A stretch of 64,000 nucleotides of DNA, taken from positions 1,364,001-1,428,000 of the forward strand of contig CAVPRI010000002.1 of assembly GCA_963707835.1 (NCBI GenBank). Reading direction: 5' to 3'. The DNA comes from Bog-473 sp963707835. GTDB lineage: Bacteria > Actinomycetota > Acidimicrobiia > Acidimicrobiales > RAAP-2. Numbering within the stretch: position 1 is the first letter of the stretch; each line of letters opens with the position of its first letter. The translations under genes and the position numbers were made by a program. The notes under the pieces were generated by a model. It was not told where the DNA came from. It searched no databases and worked only from the letters and a program-made list of their open reading frames with translations. Shown piece after piece: positions 34,103-41,690 of this stretch.

Positions 34103-35872
34103 TCAGGCGCGGCGTGCCTCGGCGCGGGCGCGGGCAGGGCACGGGCCGGCGGTCACGGCCACCTTCACGCGGTGCCCCACAGCGGCGTTGCGCACCAGCA
34201 GCTGCTCGGCCCCCGCTCCCGAGGTCACGCGTCCGCCGCTGACGACGGCACAGTACCCGTGGGGATAGTGGAGCTGCGTCGGCACGAAGACCACCGTGGG
34301 GGCGCGCACGCGGTGGTCGGGCACGTAGGAGAGGTGGAACGCCCCGGTCCCGGGCGAGAAGCCGAACGAGAGCGGGATGCCGGCCACCGCCTGGGGGTAG
34401 GCGCGGCTCAGCACCCGGGCCGTCGATCGCAGATGCCCATCGGCCATGACCAGTGACTCGTCCGCGCTCCCGGTCGGGTCGCCGTAGAACTTCCAGGCCC
34501 AGTACTCCCACCCCACCTCCTGGGCGTCGAGCTCTGCCGTCACGGAAGCCAAGAGGGCCGGGTCCGCGGTGGCGCCGAACTCGGTCACGAACCACGCCGG
34601 CCCGCCCGGCTGGGCGGTCGAGGCCATCTCGGGCCGGTCCTCGGCTCGCTTCCTGAGCACCTTCACCTCGTGCCCGGCACACGCCGCCAGGTTCGTGGGA
34701 TTCCCAGTCACCGGGCTACGGGCACCGCAGTACACGTGGACGTTGAACACCAGGTTGGGCACGTCCATGGGCCCGAGGAACGTGGGGAGCCCGCGGCTGG
34801 CGTAGTTGTCCGGCTCGTCGAAGATGAGATGGGCGGGATCCTGGAGCTGGATGGTGGGGATCACGCCGACCCTCGGGTCACGCCGCGGGCAGCGGAGCAG
34901 CGGGGCGCCGTGCGAAGGCCGCCCGATATGGGCGGTCCCGGTGTAGAAACATTCGAGCTCCGCGTCGAAGTGCTCGTCTCCGAAACGGAGCAGCGACGTG
35001 GAGAACGGCTCGTTGAACGGGTCGTAGCCGAGGATCCACGGATTCGAGCGGAAGTCGTGGGCCACCATCCCCCACATCCGGTCGTACTCGCCTTGGAGGT
35101 CGCCCACGACGTCGTTGCGCCAGAAGTGGCGGTACGCGATGCCGGCCGCCTTGGTGCTGTACTCGAGCGACCAACGCCCGGGGGGGTCCACACTGGGCAC
35201 CCCGTCGGTGCACACGGCCCAGTTGGGTGCCCCCTCCCCGTCGAACATCTCGTTGTACACGTCCTGGTGCATGTCGAGGACGGTGAATATGTGGAACCGC
35301 CCGAGCAGGTCCACGGTCTGCTGCAGCCGTCGCACGTAGCGGTCGAAGGCGCTGCGGTCGAACTGGTGCGGATTGCCCGGGGCCCCCCGAGAACAGATGG
35401 CCGGGTCGTTGGCCGGAGCCGTGCCGGGCTCGAGTCCGCGCCACGTCATGCCCAGGCGGACCACGTTGAAGCCGAGCCGGGCCATGAGCGACGCGTCGGC
35501 CACCGAGAAGTTCCACGGCTTCCCCGGAGCCGGGAACAGCTCGTAGGGAGCGGTCTTGTAGACCGCGTTGACGCCGTGGAAGAAGACCACGCGGCCCCGG
35601 CGGTCATAGAGATAGGGTCCTCCGGGAGCCCGGATCGGGCCCGACACCATTGCGGGCGAGGGGCCGACCACCGGGGAGCGCAACGTCGGCAGCGCGGCAG
35701 CGGCACCGGATGCCCGAGCACCCCCCACCGCCGCCCCGGCCGCCCCGGCCGCGCCCGCGCCCGAGCCGACGGCCAGACCCGCCAGCAGTCCGGCGGCCAA
35801 CAGACACCGGGCCACCAGCAACGCCCACACGAGGGGGGTGGATTCGGAGGAGGGGCGCGGCCGGGACTGCAC
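34103..35872 (-). CDS. secreted glycoside hydrolase family 5, endoglycoceramidase-like
   Basis: A 589-residue exported protein. A signal/anchor sequence (WALLVARCLLAAGLLAGLAVG) precedes an Ala/Gly-rich spacer, then a GH5 barrel: VVFFHGVNAVYKTAPYE, FNVVRLGMTWRGLEPG, FTVLDMHQDVYNEMF, the acid/base Glu in GYDPFNEPFSTS, VFNVHVYCGA, and the nucleophile Glu in AWFVTEFGATADP. A C-terminal beta-sandwich (from about residue 470) follows. The DMHQD and NEPF context fits bacterial endoglycoceramidases, which release glycans from glycosphingolipids, but beta-glucan or other glycolipids are possible. It is divergent from the small gene at 35958. Confidence 0.88.
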   Translation of the reverse strand: MQSRPRPSSESTPLVWALLVARCLLAAGLLAGLAVGSGAGAAGAAGAAVGGARASGAAAALPTLRSPVVGPSPAMVSGPIRAPGGPYLYDRRGRVVFFHGVNAVYKTAPYELFPAPGKPWNFSVADASLMARLGFNVVRLGMTWRGLEPGTAPANDPAICSRGAPGNPHQFDRSAFDRYVRRLQQTVDLLGRFHIFTVLDMHQDVYNEMFDGEGAPNWAVCTDGVPSVDPPGRWSLEYSTKAAGIAYRHFWRNDVVGDLQGEYDRMWGMVAHDFRSNPWILGYDPFNEPFSTSLLRFGDEHFDAELECFYTGTAHIGRPSHGAPLLRCPRRDPRVGVIPTIQLQDPAHLIFDEPDNYASRGLPTFLGPMDVPNLVFNVHVYCGARSPVTGNPTNLAACAGHEVKVLRKRAEDRPEMASTAQPGGPAWFVTEFGATADPALLASVTAELDAQEVGWEYWAWKFYGDPTGSADESLVMADGHLRSTARVLSRAYPQAVAGIPLSFGFSPGTGAFHLSYVPDHRVRAPTVVFVPTQLHYPHGYCAVVSGGRVTSGAGAEQLLVRNAAVGHRVKVAVTAGPCPARARAEARRA

Positions 35873-35957
35873 GGGGCCACAGTCTGGCCCGCCGACCCCT
35901 CGACACTATGGGCAGGAAGGAGGAAGATCCCGGGAGCACCAGCGGAAGGAGCAACCC

Positions 35958-36284
35958 ATGCCGAAATACGTCATCCTGGCCGACCACACGCCGGACATCT
36001 GCCCCTCGGCCAACGCCAGAAGCCGGGCCCGGGCCCTCGAGGGACTGGGTCAGAACCTCCCCAAGCTGGCCGAGTCGGCCCAAGTCACCTTCGTCACGGA
36101 TCCGCTCCACCTCGACCCGGGCCACCGGACCGTGGCCGTGGTCGAGGCCCCGAGCATCGAGGCGGTCACCGGGATGATCTACGAGTCGGGCCTCTCCCAG
36201 TGGAACACCGTCGAGGTGTGCCCGGCTACGCCGGTGGCGGAGCTCATGGCCAACGTCGACGCCTTCCCCATCGTCTTCGAGTAG
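35958..36284 (+). CDS. small conserved protein of unknown function
   Basis: A 108-residue protein starting at ATG 35958 with AAGGAGC 7 nt upstream. Sequence MPKYVILADHTPDICPSANARSRARALEGLGQ then VTFVTDPLHLDPGHRTVAVVEAPSIEAVTGMIYESGLSQWNTVEVCPATP has the alternating strand-helix pattern of a dimeric ferredoxin-like (alpha+beta barrel) protein, similar in style to DUF3303. No catalytic residues can be named. Its stop is 10 nt from the ilvC stop on the other strand. Confidence 0.75.
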   Translation: MPKYVILADHTPDICPSANARSRARALEGLGQNLPKLAESAQVTFVTDPLHLDPGHRTVAVVEAPSIEAVTGMIYESGLSQWNTVEVCPATPVAELMANVDAFPIVFE

Positions 36285-36294
36285 CCCCGGGGGA

Positions 36295-37320
36295 TCAGCC
36301 CCCCGACGCGTCCTCCACCCGGGTCTTGCCGGCGGAGATGAACGGCATCATGTCGCGCAGCTCGCGCCCGACCGACTCGATCTGGTGGGCCTGGCCCTCC
36401 TCGCGCAGTGCCTCGAACTTCCCCCGGCCGGCCGCGTTCTCGGCGATCCACTCCTCGGCGAAGGCACCGCTGCGGATCTCGTCGAGGATCTTCTGCATCT
36501 CGGCCCGCACGGCGGCGTTGACCACCCGCGGACCCCGCGTGAGGTCCCCGTACTCGGCGGTGTCCGAGATGGAGTACCGCATGCCGGCAATGCCCTGCTC
36601 GTACATGAGGTCGACGATCAGCTTGAGCTCGTGGAGGCACTCGAAGTAGGCCGACTCGGGCTGGTAGCCGGCGTTGACCAGCGTCTCGAATCCGGCCGTC
36701 ACCAGGGCGGTCAACCCACCGCAGAGCACTACCTGCTCGCCGAAGAGATCGGTCTCGGTCTCCTCGGTGAACGTGGTGTCGAGCACGCCGGCGCGGGTGG
36801 CGCCGATGGCGTGCGCGTACGACAGCGCGAGGTCGCGCGCCTTTCCCGTGGCGTCCTGGTGCACGGCGATCAGGGACGGCACGCCGCCGCCCTCGGTGTA
36901 GGTCCGCCGCACCAGGTGACCCGGCCCCTTGGGGGCGACCATGGTCACGTCGACTCCGGCCGGCGGCACGATCTGGCCGAAGCGGATGTTGAAGCCGTGG
37001 GCGAACATGAGCATGTCGCCGTCGGTCAGGTTGGGTGCCACGAAGGCGTCGTAGGCCGCCTTCTGCTCGGTGTCGGGGAGCAGGATCATGATCACGTCGG
37101 CCTCTGCGGCAGCGTCGGCCAGCGAGGTCACGCGCAGCCCGGCCTCCTCCGCCTTGCGGCGGCTGCTGCTCCCCTCGCGCAGGGCCACCCGGACGTCGAT
37201 GCCCGACTCCCGCAGGTTCTGCGCGTGGGCGTGGCCCTGTGAGCCATATCCGAGGATGGCGACCTTGCGGCCGGCGATCAGCGAAGGGTCGGCATCCTTC
37301 TCGTAGTAGAGCGTGGCCAT
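36295..37320 (-). CDS. ilvC: ketol-acid reductoisomerase, class I
   Basis: A 341-residue NADPH enzyme that isomerises and reduces acetolactate and acetohydroxybutyrate in Val/Leu and Ile synthesis. Motifs: KVAILGYGSQGHAHAQNLRESGIDV, the NADPH-preferring loop REGSSSRRKAEEAG, GFNIRFGQI, MVAPKGPGHLVRRTY, and metal ligands in DLFGEQVVLCGG and ECLHELKLIVDLMYEQGI. A single C-terminal helical domain makes it class I. Last gene of ilvB-ilvN-ilvC, 19 nt after ilvN. Confidence 0.98.
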   Translation of the reverse strand: MATLYYEKDADPSLIAGRKVAILGYGSQGHAHAQNLRESGIDVRVALREGSSSRRKAEEAGLRVTSLADAAAEADVIMILLPDTEQKAAYDAFVAPNLTDGDMLMFAHGFNIRFGQIVPPAGVDVTMVAPKGPGHLVRRTYTEGGGVPSLIAVHQDATGKARDLALSYAHAIGATRAGVLDTTFTEETETDLFGEQVVLCGGLTALVTAGFETLVNAGYQPESAYFECLHELKLIVDLMYEQGIAGMRYSISDTAEYGDLTRGPRVVNAAVRAEMQKILDEIRSGAFAEEWIAENAAGRGKFEALREEGQAHQIESVGRELRDMMPFISAGKTRVEDASGG

Positions 37321-37339
37321 GGCGATGTGTCTTCCTCTC

Positions 37340-37879
37340 TCAGCGGTGACGTTCCAGCTTAGGCAGCGCCACGCGGCCCGTTCGTTGGAGCTCGACCACG
37401 GTGTAGTGCTCGAGCATCCCTTCGAAGTCGTCGATCTTCTCCGGCCGTCCGGCCAGCATCACGGTCAGGCGGTCGGCGCCCACGCTGACCACCTCCCCGC
37501 CGAACACCCCGACCAGCTCGATCACCTGGGAGCGCTCGGCCGGCCCCACCGCCACCGTGACCAGCACCAACTCGCGCTCGACGGCGTCGGTTGGCGAGAG
37601 CTCGTCGATCGAGACCACGTTCACCAGCTTGTCCAGCTGCATGATCACCTGCTCGAGGGGGGCCGACTCGACGTCGACCACGATGGTGATCCGGCTGAAC
37701 CGCTCGTCCTCGTCGGTGGGGGCCACGGCCAGCGAGTAGATGTTGAAGCCCCGCCGGCTGAAGAGGCCCGCCACGCGGGCCAAGACGCCCGCCTTGTTCT
37801 CCACCAGCACCGAGAGGATGTGGTGGCGCGGTGCCCCTCCCCTGCGCCCCGGCAGCGCCCGCAGCTCCCCGGCACTCAC
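37340..37879 (-). CDS. ilvN: acetolactate synthase small (regulatory) subunit
   Basis: A 179-residue regulatory subunit. The N-terminal ACT domain HILSVLVENKAGVLARVAGLFSRRGFNIYSLAVAPTDEDERFSRITIVVD binds valine for feedback inhibition. The middle reads QVIMQLDKLVNVVSIDELSPTDAVERELVLVTV, and the end DRLTVMLAGRPEKIDDFEGMLEHYTVVELQRTGRVAL. The GTG start overlaps the ilvB stop by 4 nt, as expected for equimolar subunits. Confidence 0.97.
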   Translation of the reverse strand: MSAGELRALPGRRGGAPRHHILSVLVENKAGVLARVAGLFSRRGFNIYSLAVAPTDEDERFSRITIVVDVESAPLEQVIMQLDKLVNVVSIDELSPTDAVERELVLVTVAVGPAERSQVIELVGVFGGEVVSVGADRLTVMLAGRPEKIDDFEGMLEHYTVVELQRTGRVALPKLERHR

Positions 37880-39606
37880 CGGCCCGCCCCAGCCTGGTCG
37901 GGGTGCACCACGATCTCGTCGTTGGAGGCGCCGGCCGGAACCATGGGGAACACCTTCTCGAAGGCATCGGTCCGGAAGTCAACCACCACTGGCCGGTCGT
38001 CGACGGCATTGGCCTTCTCGATAGCCGGCCCGACGTCCTCGGGCGTCTCGGCCCTGATGCCGACGCATCCCATGGCCTCGGCCCACTTGACGTAGTCGGG
38101 CAGGTCGGGCGACAGGTAGACCTCCGAGTAGCGCTCCTCGTAGAACATCTCCTGCCACTGGCGCACCATGCCGAGGTAGGCGTTGTTCAAGATGGCGATC
38201 TTGACCGGGATCTGTTCTGCGCTCGCCGTCACGAGCTCCTGGGCAGTCATCTGGAAGCACCCGTCGCCGTCGACGGCCCACACCGTGCGGTCCGGGCGGC
38301 CCACCTTGGCCCCGATGGCCGCCGGCACGGCGAACCCCATGGTCCCGGCGCCTCCGGAGTTGACCCAGGTGTACGGGTGCTCGAACCGCCAGAACTGCGA
38401 GGCCCACATCTGGTGCTGGCCCACTCCGGCCACCACGATCGCGTCCTCGGCCGCCGAGTCGCGTAGCTGCTCGATGACGGCCTGGGGCTTGATCGCCGAG
38501 CCGTCGCCCTCGGCGTAGTGCAACGGGAAGCGCTCCCGCCACTCGTCGATCTGGCGCCACCACGGCGAGAGGTCCTGCACCTCGGGCCGGTCGCTCGTGG
38601 CGTCCATGGCCAAGAGCAGCTCCTCGATCACCTGCCGGCAATCGCCCGCGATGCCCACGTCGGGCCGACGCACCTTGCCCAGCTCGGCCGGGTCGATGTC
38701 CACGTGGATCACCTTGGCGTCAGGGGCGAACGCGCTCACCTTCCCGGTGACGCGGTCGTCGAACCGGGCTCCGAGGGCGATGAGCAGGTCGCTCCTCTGC
38801 ATGGCGGTCACGGCCGTGTAGTGGCCGTGCATTCCGGGCATGCCGAGCGCCTGGTGGTGCGAGTCGGGGAACGCCCCCCGGGCCATCAGCGTCGTGACCA
38901 CCGGGATCCCGGTGCGCTCGGCCAGGGCACGAAGCGCCTCGGCGGCACGGGCCTTGAGCACGCCCCCGCCGACGTAGAGGACCGGGCGCCGGGCCCGCGA
39001 GATCAGCTCGGCGGCCTGGCCCACGAGCACCGGGTCACCCAGGGTCACCGGGTGGTAGCCCGGGAGATCGAGCTCGTCGACCGACGACGGCCAGTACCAC
39101 TCCATGGTGGCGTTGGACACGTCCTTGGGCAGGTCGATCAGGACCGGGCCCGGACGGCCGGTGGTGGCCACGTGGAAGGCGGCAGCCACGACCCGGGGAA
39201 TGTCCTCGGCCTTCGTGATCAACCAGTTGTGCTTGGTGATGCCCATGGTGACGCCCGTGATGTCGCACTCCTGGAAGGCGTCGGTGCCGATGGACGCGGT
39301 GGCCACCTGGCCCGAGACCACCACGAGCGGCGTCGAGTCCATGTAGGCGTTGGCCAGCGGGGTCACGATGTTGGTGGCGCCCGGACCGCTGGTCACCATG
39401 GCCACACCGGGCCGTCCGGTCACCATGGCGTACCCCTCGGCCATGTGACCCGCCCCCTGCTCGTGGCGAACCAGGACATGCCGAATCGATGAGTCGATGA
39501 TCGGGTCGTACACGGGCAGGATCGCTCCGCCCGGCAGGCCGAACATGACGTCGACCCCCTGCATCTCGAGGCTCTTGATGAGGGCCTGGGCCCCTGTCAA
39601 CTTCAT
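37876..39606 (-). CDS. ilvB: acetolactate synthase large (catalytic) subunit
   Basis: A 576-residue thiamine-diphosphate enzyme that makes acetolactate or acetohydroxybutyrate. Motifs: KLTGAQALIKSLEMQGVDVMFGLPGGAILPVYD, VRHEQGAGHMAEGYAMVTGRPGVAMVTSGPGATNIVTPLANAYMDS, PVLIDLPKDV, LGMPGMHG, LIALGARFDDRVTG, and the ThDP-binding GDGCFQMTAQELVTASAEQIPVKIAILNNAYLGMVRQWQ. ATG 39606 follows AGGGGAAGCA. It is preceded by a leader peptide and attenuator (39723-39860) and overlaps ilvN. The valine supply makes it the entry point of the whole island. Confidence 0.98.
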   Translation of the reverse strand: MKLTGAQALIKSLEMQGVDVMFGLPGGAILPVYDPIIDSSIRHVLVRHEQGAGHMAEGYAMVTGRPGVAMVTSGPGATNIVTPLANAYMDSTPLVVVSGQVATASIGTDAFQECDITGVTMGITKHNWLITKAEDIPRVVAAAFHVATTGRPGPVLIDLPKDVSNATMEWYWPSSVDELDLPGYHPVTLGDPVLVGQAAELISRARRPVLYVGGGVLKARAAEALRALAERTGIPVVTTLMARGAFPDSHHQALGMPGMHGHYTAVTAMQRSDLLIALGARFDDRVTGKVSAFAPDAKVIHVDIDPAELGKVRRPDVGIAGDCRQVIEELLLAMDATSDRPEVQDLSPWWRQIDEWRERFPLHYAEGDGSAIKPQAVIEQLRDSAAEDAIVVAGVGQHQMWASQFWRFEHPYTWVNSGGAGTMGFAVPAAIGAKVGRPDRTVWAVDGDGCFQMTAQELVTASAEQIPVKIAILNNAYLGMVRQWQEMFYEERYSEVYLSPDLPDYVKWAEAMGCVGIRAETPEDVGPAIEKANAVDDRPVVVDFRTDAFEKVFPMVPAGASNDEIVVHPDQAGAGR

Positions 39607-39719
39607 TGCTTCCCCTGTTCAGCTGCTGTTGGGACGTCGGTGCGGCGTTTCGGCCTGATGGTTCGTGTCTGTCTGTCGGCGCCCGTGGTCACGAGCCGGA
39701 GGATCCGGCCCCGGAATTG

Positions 39720-39745
39720 AAACGACCCCCCGATTTGGGAGGTCG
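39720..39745 (-). terminator. attenuator hairpin before ilvB
   Basis: Minus-strand CGACCTCCC (39745-39737), loop AAATC, GGGGGGTCG (39731-39723) pair over 9 bp with one G-U, followed by TTTCAATTC. The same TTTCAATTC follows the leuB attenuator. It lies 114 nt before ilvB and 30 nt after the leader peptide stop. The U-tract is weaker than at leuA. Confidence 0.75.
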
Positions 39746-39775
39746 AGAGGCGTGCGTCGTGTCGAGGGCGCGCGC

Positions 39776-39823
39776 CTAGGTGAGGAGTACCAGAATCTCG
39801 CTGCGTGTGCGGTGCGCCGGCAT
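39776..39823 (-). CDS. ilvB leader peptide with Ile-Leu-Val-Leu-Leu codons
   Basis: A 15-codon frame, MPAHRTRSEILVLLT then TAG. The run Ile-Leu-Val-Leu-Leu near the end covers all three branched-chain amino acids, as in known ilvB leaders controlled by multivalent attenuation. It starts about at the predicted transcription start, so translation is probably leaderless. The rival frame from ATG 39833 runs through the hairpin without branched-chain enrichment. Confidence 0.83.
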   Translation of the reverse strand: MPAHRTRSEILVLLT

Positions 39824-39831
39824 GAACCGTC

Positions 39832-39860
39832 ATTTTTGCACGCCGGGCGCTTCGCCACAA
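39832..39860 (-). promoter_or_regulatory. sigma70-like promoter for the ilvB leader
   Basis: Minus-strand TTGTGG (39860-39855) and AAAAAT (39837-39832) are 17 nt apart, with TG one base before the -10 (extended -10). Transcription would start close to the leader ATG at 39823. The promoter lies only 26-54 nt downstream of ilvD (stop at 39886), so ilvBNC can be expressed independently of ilvD. Confidence 0.6.
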
Positions 39861-39885
39861 CCCCGCCCTGCTTGGCCTCGTCGGG

Positions 39886-41667
39886 CTATGCCTGGGGCGG
39901 CACGGCCATGCCGCCCCCCAGGAGGGCGGGCAGTGCCGTCGCCCGCATCCGCGCCAGGACCCGGTCGGAGACCGGGACGACGTCCGGATGGACGCCTCCG
40001 TTCCCCTGGGCCGCCGTTCGCCATGCCGTGACCCGCTGCTCGCAGAGGTCGGCATCCTCGAGCTCGACGCAGTCGAGCCGGTCGGTCGTCACGTCGACCA
40101 CGATGGTGTCGCCATCCTCGACCAACGCGATCGGGCCCCCGAGGAGCGCCTCGGGCGCGACGTGGCCGATGACGAGACCGACCGAACCACCCGAGAAACG
40201 CGCGTCGGTCATCAACGCGATGGTGATGTTCCGCTGCCGGCACAGTGCCGTGATCCGCGATGTCGGATCGAGCAGCTCCGGCATACCCGGCGCGCCGCGC
40301 GGGCCCTCGTAGCGGATCACGACCATGTCGTTGTCCTCGAAGCTGTCCGGATATCGGTCGAGGGCCTCGATGAGGGAGCGCTCGCCGTTGAACACACGAG
40401 CGCGCCCAGTGAAGACCCCTTCCTTCACGCCACCTTCGACTCCCGCCACCTTGAGGACGGCGCCCCCGTCGGGAGCGAGGTTCCCGCGCAGCAGGCGCAG
40501 CCCGCCCGTGTCCTTGAAGGGCTTCTCGACCGAGTAGATGACGTCCTGGTCAGGCGACGGCGGATCGAGCCGCCGAACCTGCTCGGCCAGGGTCTCCCCG
40601 GTGCACGTCAGCACGTCGCCCTCGAGGAACCCCGCACCGAGGAGCTCCTTGACGATGACCTGCAGTCCGCCGCTGGCGTCGACGTCCACCATGGAGTAGT
40701 CGCCGAAGGGACGCATGTTGACCAGCACCGGCAATCGGCGGGCCAGCTGGTTGAACTCGTCCTGGCTCAGGACGTCGGCCCAGAGATCGATGCCCGCGGC
40801 GCGAGCGAGCTCGACGCTGTGCAGCACCACGTTGGTCGAACCGCCCATGGCGATGGCCACGGTCAGGGCGTTGCGGAGAGATGCGGGAGTCACGATGTCG
40901 CGAGGCCGGACGCCGCGTGTCGTCATGGCCAGGAGGCAGTCCACGACCTGATCGGGGAACTCGGCCAGGCGCCGAGGGTCGTCGGAGGCAGGGGAGACCA
41001 TGTGCAGCGGCTCGAGGCCCAGCACCGCGATGAAGGTCTGCATGGTGTTGTAGGTGAACATGCCCCCGCAGCTGCCCTGGCCGGGGCAGGCGTTGAGCGC
41101 GAATCGAGCGCGGACCTCCTCGTCCTGATCGGCCGCCTGGAACGCAGACACGAGATCGATCCGTGCCCCAGTCTCGGGATCCGTTCCCGGGTGGATGGGG
41201 CCATCGGAGAGGATCACGGCCGGCGTATCGTTCTCGAGGACGGCGGCCAGGGTCCCCACCGGGGGCTTGTCACACGCGACGACGGCGACGAGGCCGGCCA
41301 CGCTGTTCGCCGCCAGGTGCACGTCGGCGACATCGTGGACGAGCTCCCGGCCGACGAGGGAGAACCGCATCTGCGAGGTGCCGTTGAGCTGGCCGTCCGA
41401 AACGCCCAGTGTGAACGCCGTGGGGATGAGTCGGACCCGCAGGTCGTCCTCGGTGATGCGTCGGGCCACGGCAGCCTGGACCGCCCCGACCTTCTCGGGG
41501 ACGCCCAGATAGCACTGGCTGTCCCCGAGGTTGCCGATGACCGCCCACACCGGGTCGTGGATCTTCTGGACGTCCTGGCCGAGGAAGGCGGCCGTACCGA
41601 CCCGCTGCACGTCGCGTCCGGGGTTGAGGGACACGAAGGTGCCCACGGGTTCCAATTCGTCCTGCAC
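39886..41667 (-). CDS. ilvD: dihydroxy-acid dehydratase (IlvD/Edd family), divergent N-terminus
   Basis: A 593-residue IlvD/Edd dehydratase, normal length. The Fe-S cysteines are in GDSQCYLG, VACDKPPVG and GQGSCGGMFTYNTMQTF; further landmarks are AMGGSTNVVLHSVELARAAG, FGDYSMVDVDASGGLQVIVKELL, VFTGRARVFNGERSLIEAL, VVIRYEGPRGAPGMPELL and the end loop MTDARFSGGSVGLVIGHVAPEA. It should dehydrate dihydroxy acids to the keto acids of Val, Leu and Ile. The first 45 residues (TFVSLNPGRDVQRVGTAAFLGQDVQKIHDP) differ from ordinary IlvD, and it could be a sugar-acid dehydratase relative; position beside ilvBNC favours IlvD. The GTG start lies 24 nt from the MMPL stop. Confidence 0.85.
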   Translation of the reverse strand: MQDELEPVGTFVSLNPGRDVQRVGTAAFLGQDVQKIHDPVWAVIGNLGDSQCYLGVPEKVGAVQAAVARRITEDDLRVRLIPTAFTLGVSDGQLNGTSQMRFSLVGRELVHDVADVHLAANSVAGLVAVVACDKPPVGTLAAVLENDTPAVILSDGPIHPGTDPETGARIDLVSAFQAADQDEEVRARFALNACPGQGSCGGMFTYNTMQTFIAVLGLEPLHMVSPASDDPRRLAEFPDQVVDCLLAMTTRGVRPRDIVTPASLRNALTVAIAMGGSTNVVLHSVELARAAGIDLWADVLSQDEFNQLARRLPVLVNMRPFGDYSMVDVDASGGLQVIVKELLGAGFLEGDVLTCTGETLAEQVRRLDPPSPDQDVIYSVEKPFKDTGGLRLLRGNLAPDGGAVLKVAGVEGGVKEGVFTGRARVFNGERSLIEALDRYPDSFEDNDMVVIRYEGPRGAPGMPELLDPTSRITALCRQRNITIALMTDARFSGGSVGLVIGHVAPEALLGGPIALVEDGDTIVVDVTTDRLDCVELEDADLCEQRVTAWRTAAQGNGGVHPDVVPVSDRVLARMRATALPALLGGGMAVPPQA

Positions 41668-41690
41668 GGACCCAAAACTAGCTGGGGGGA

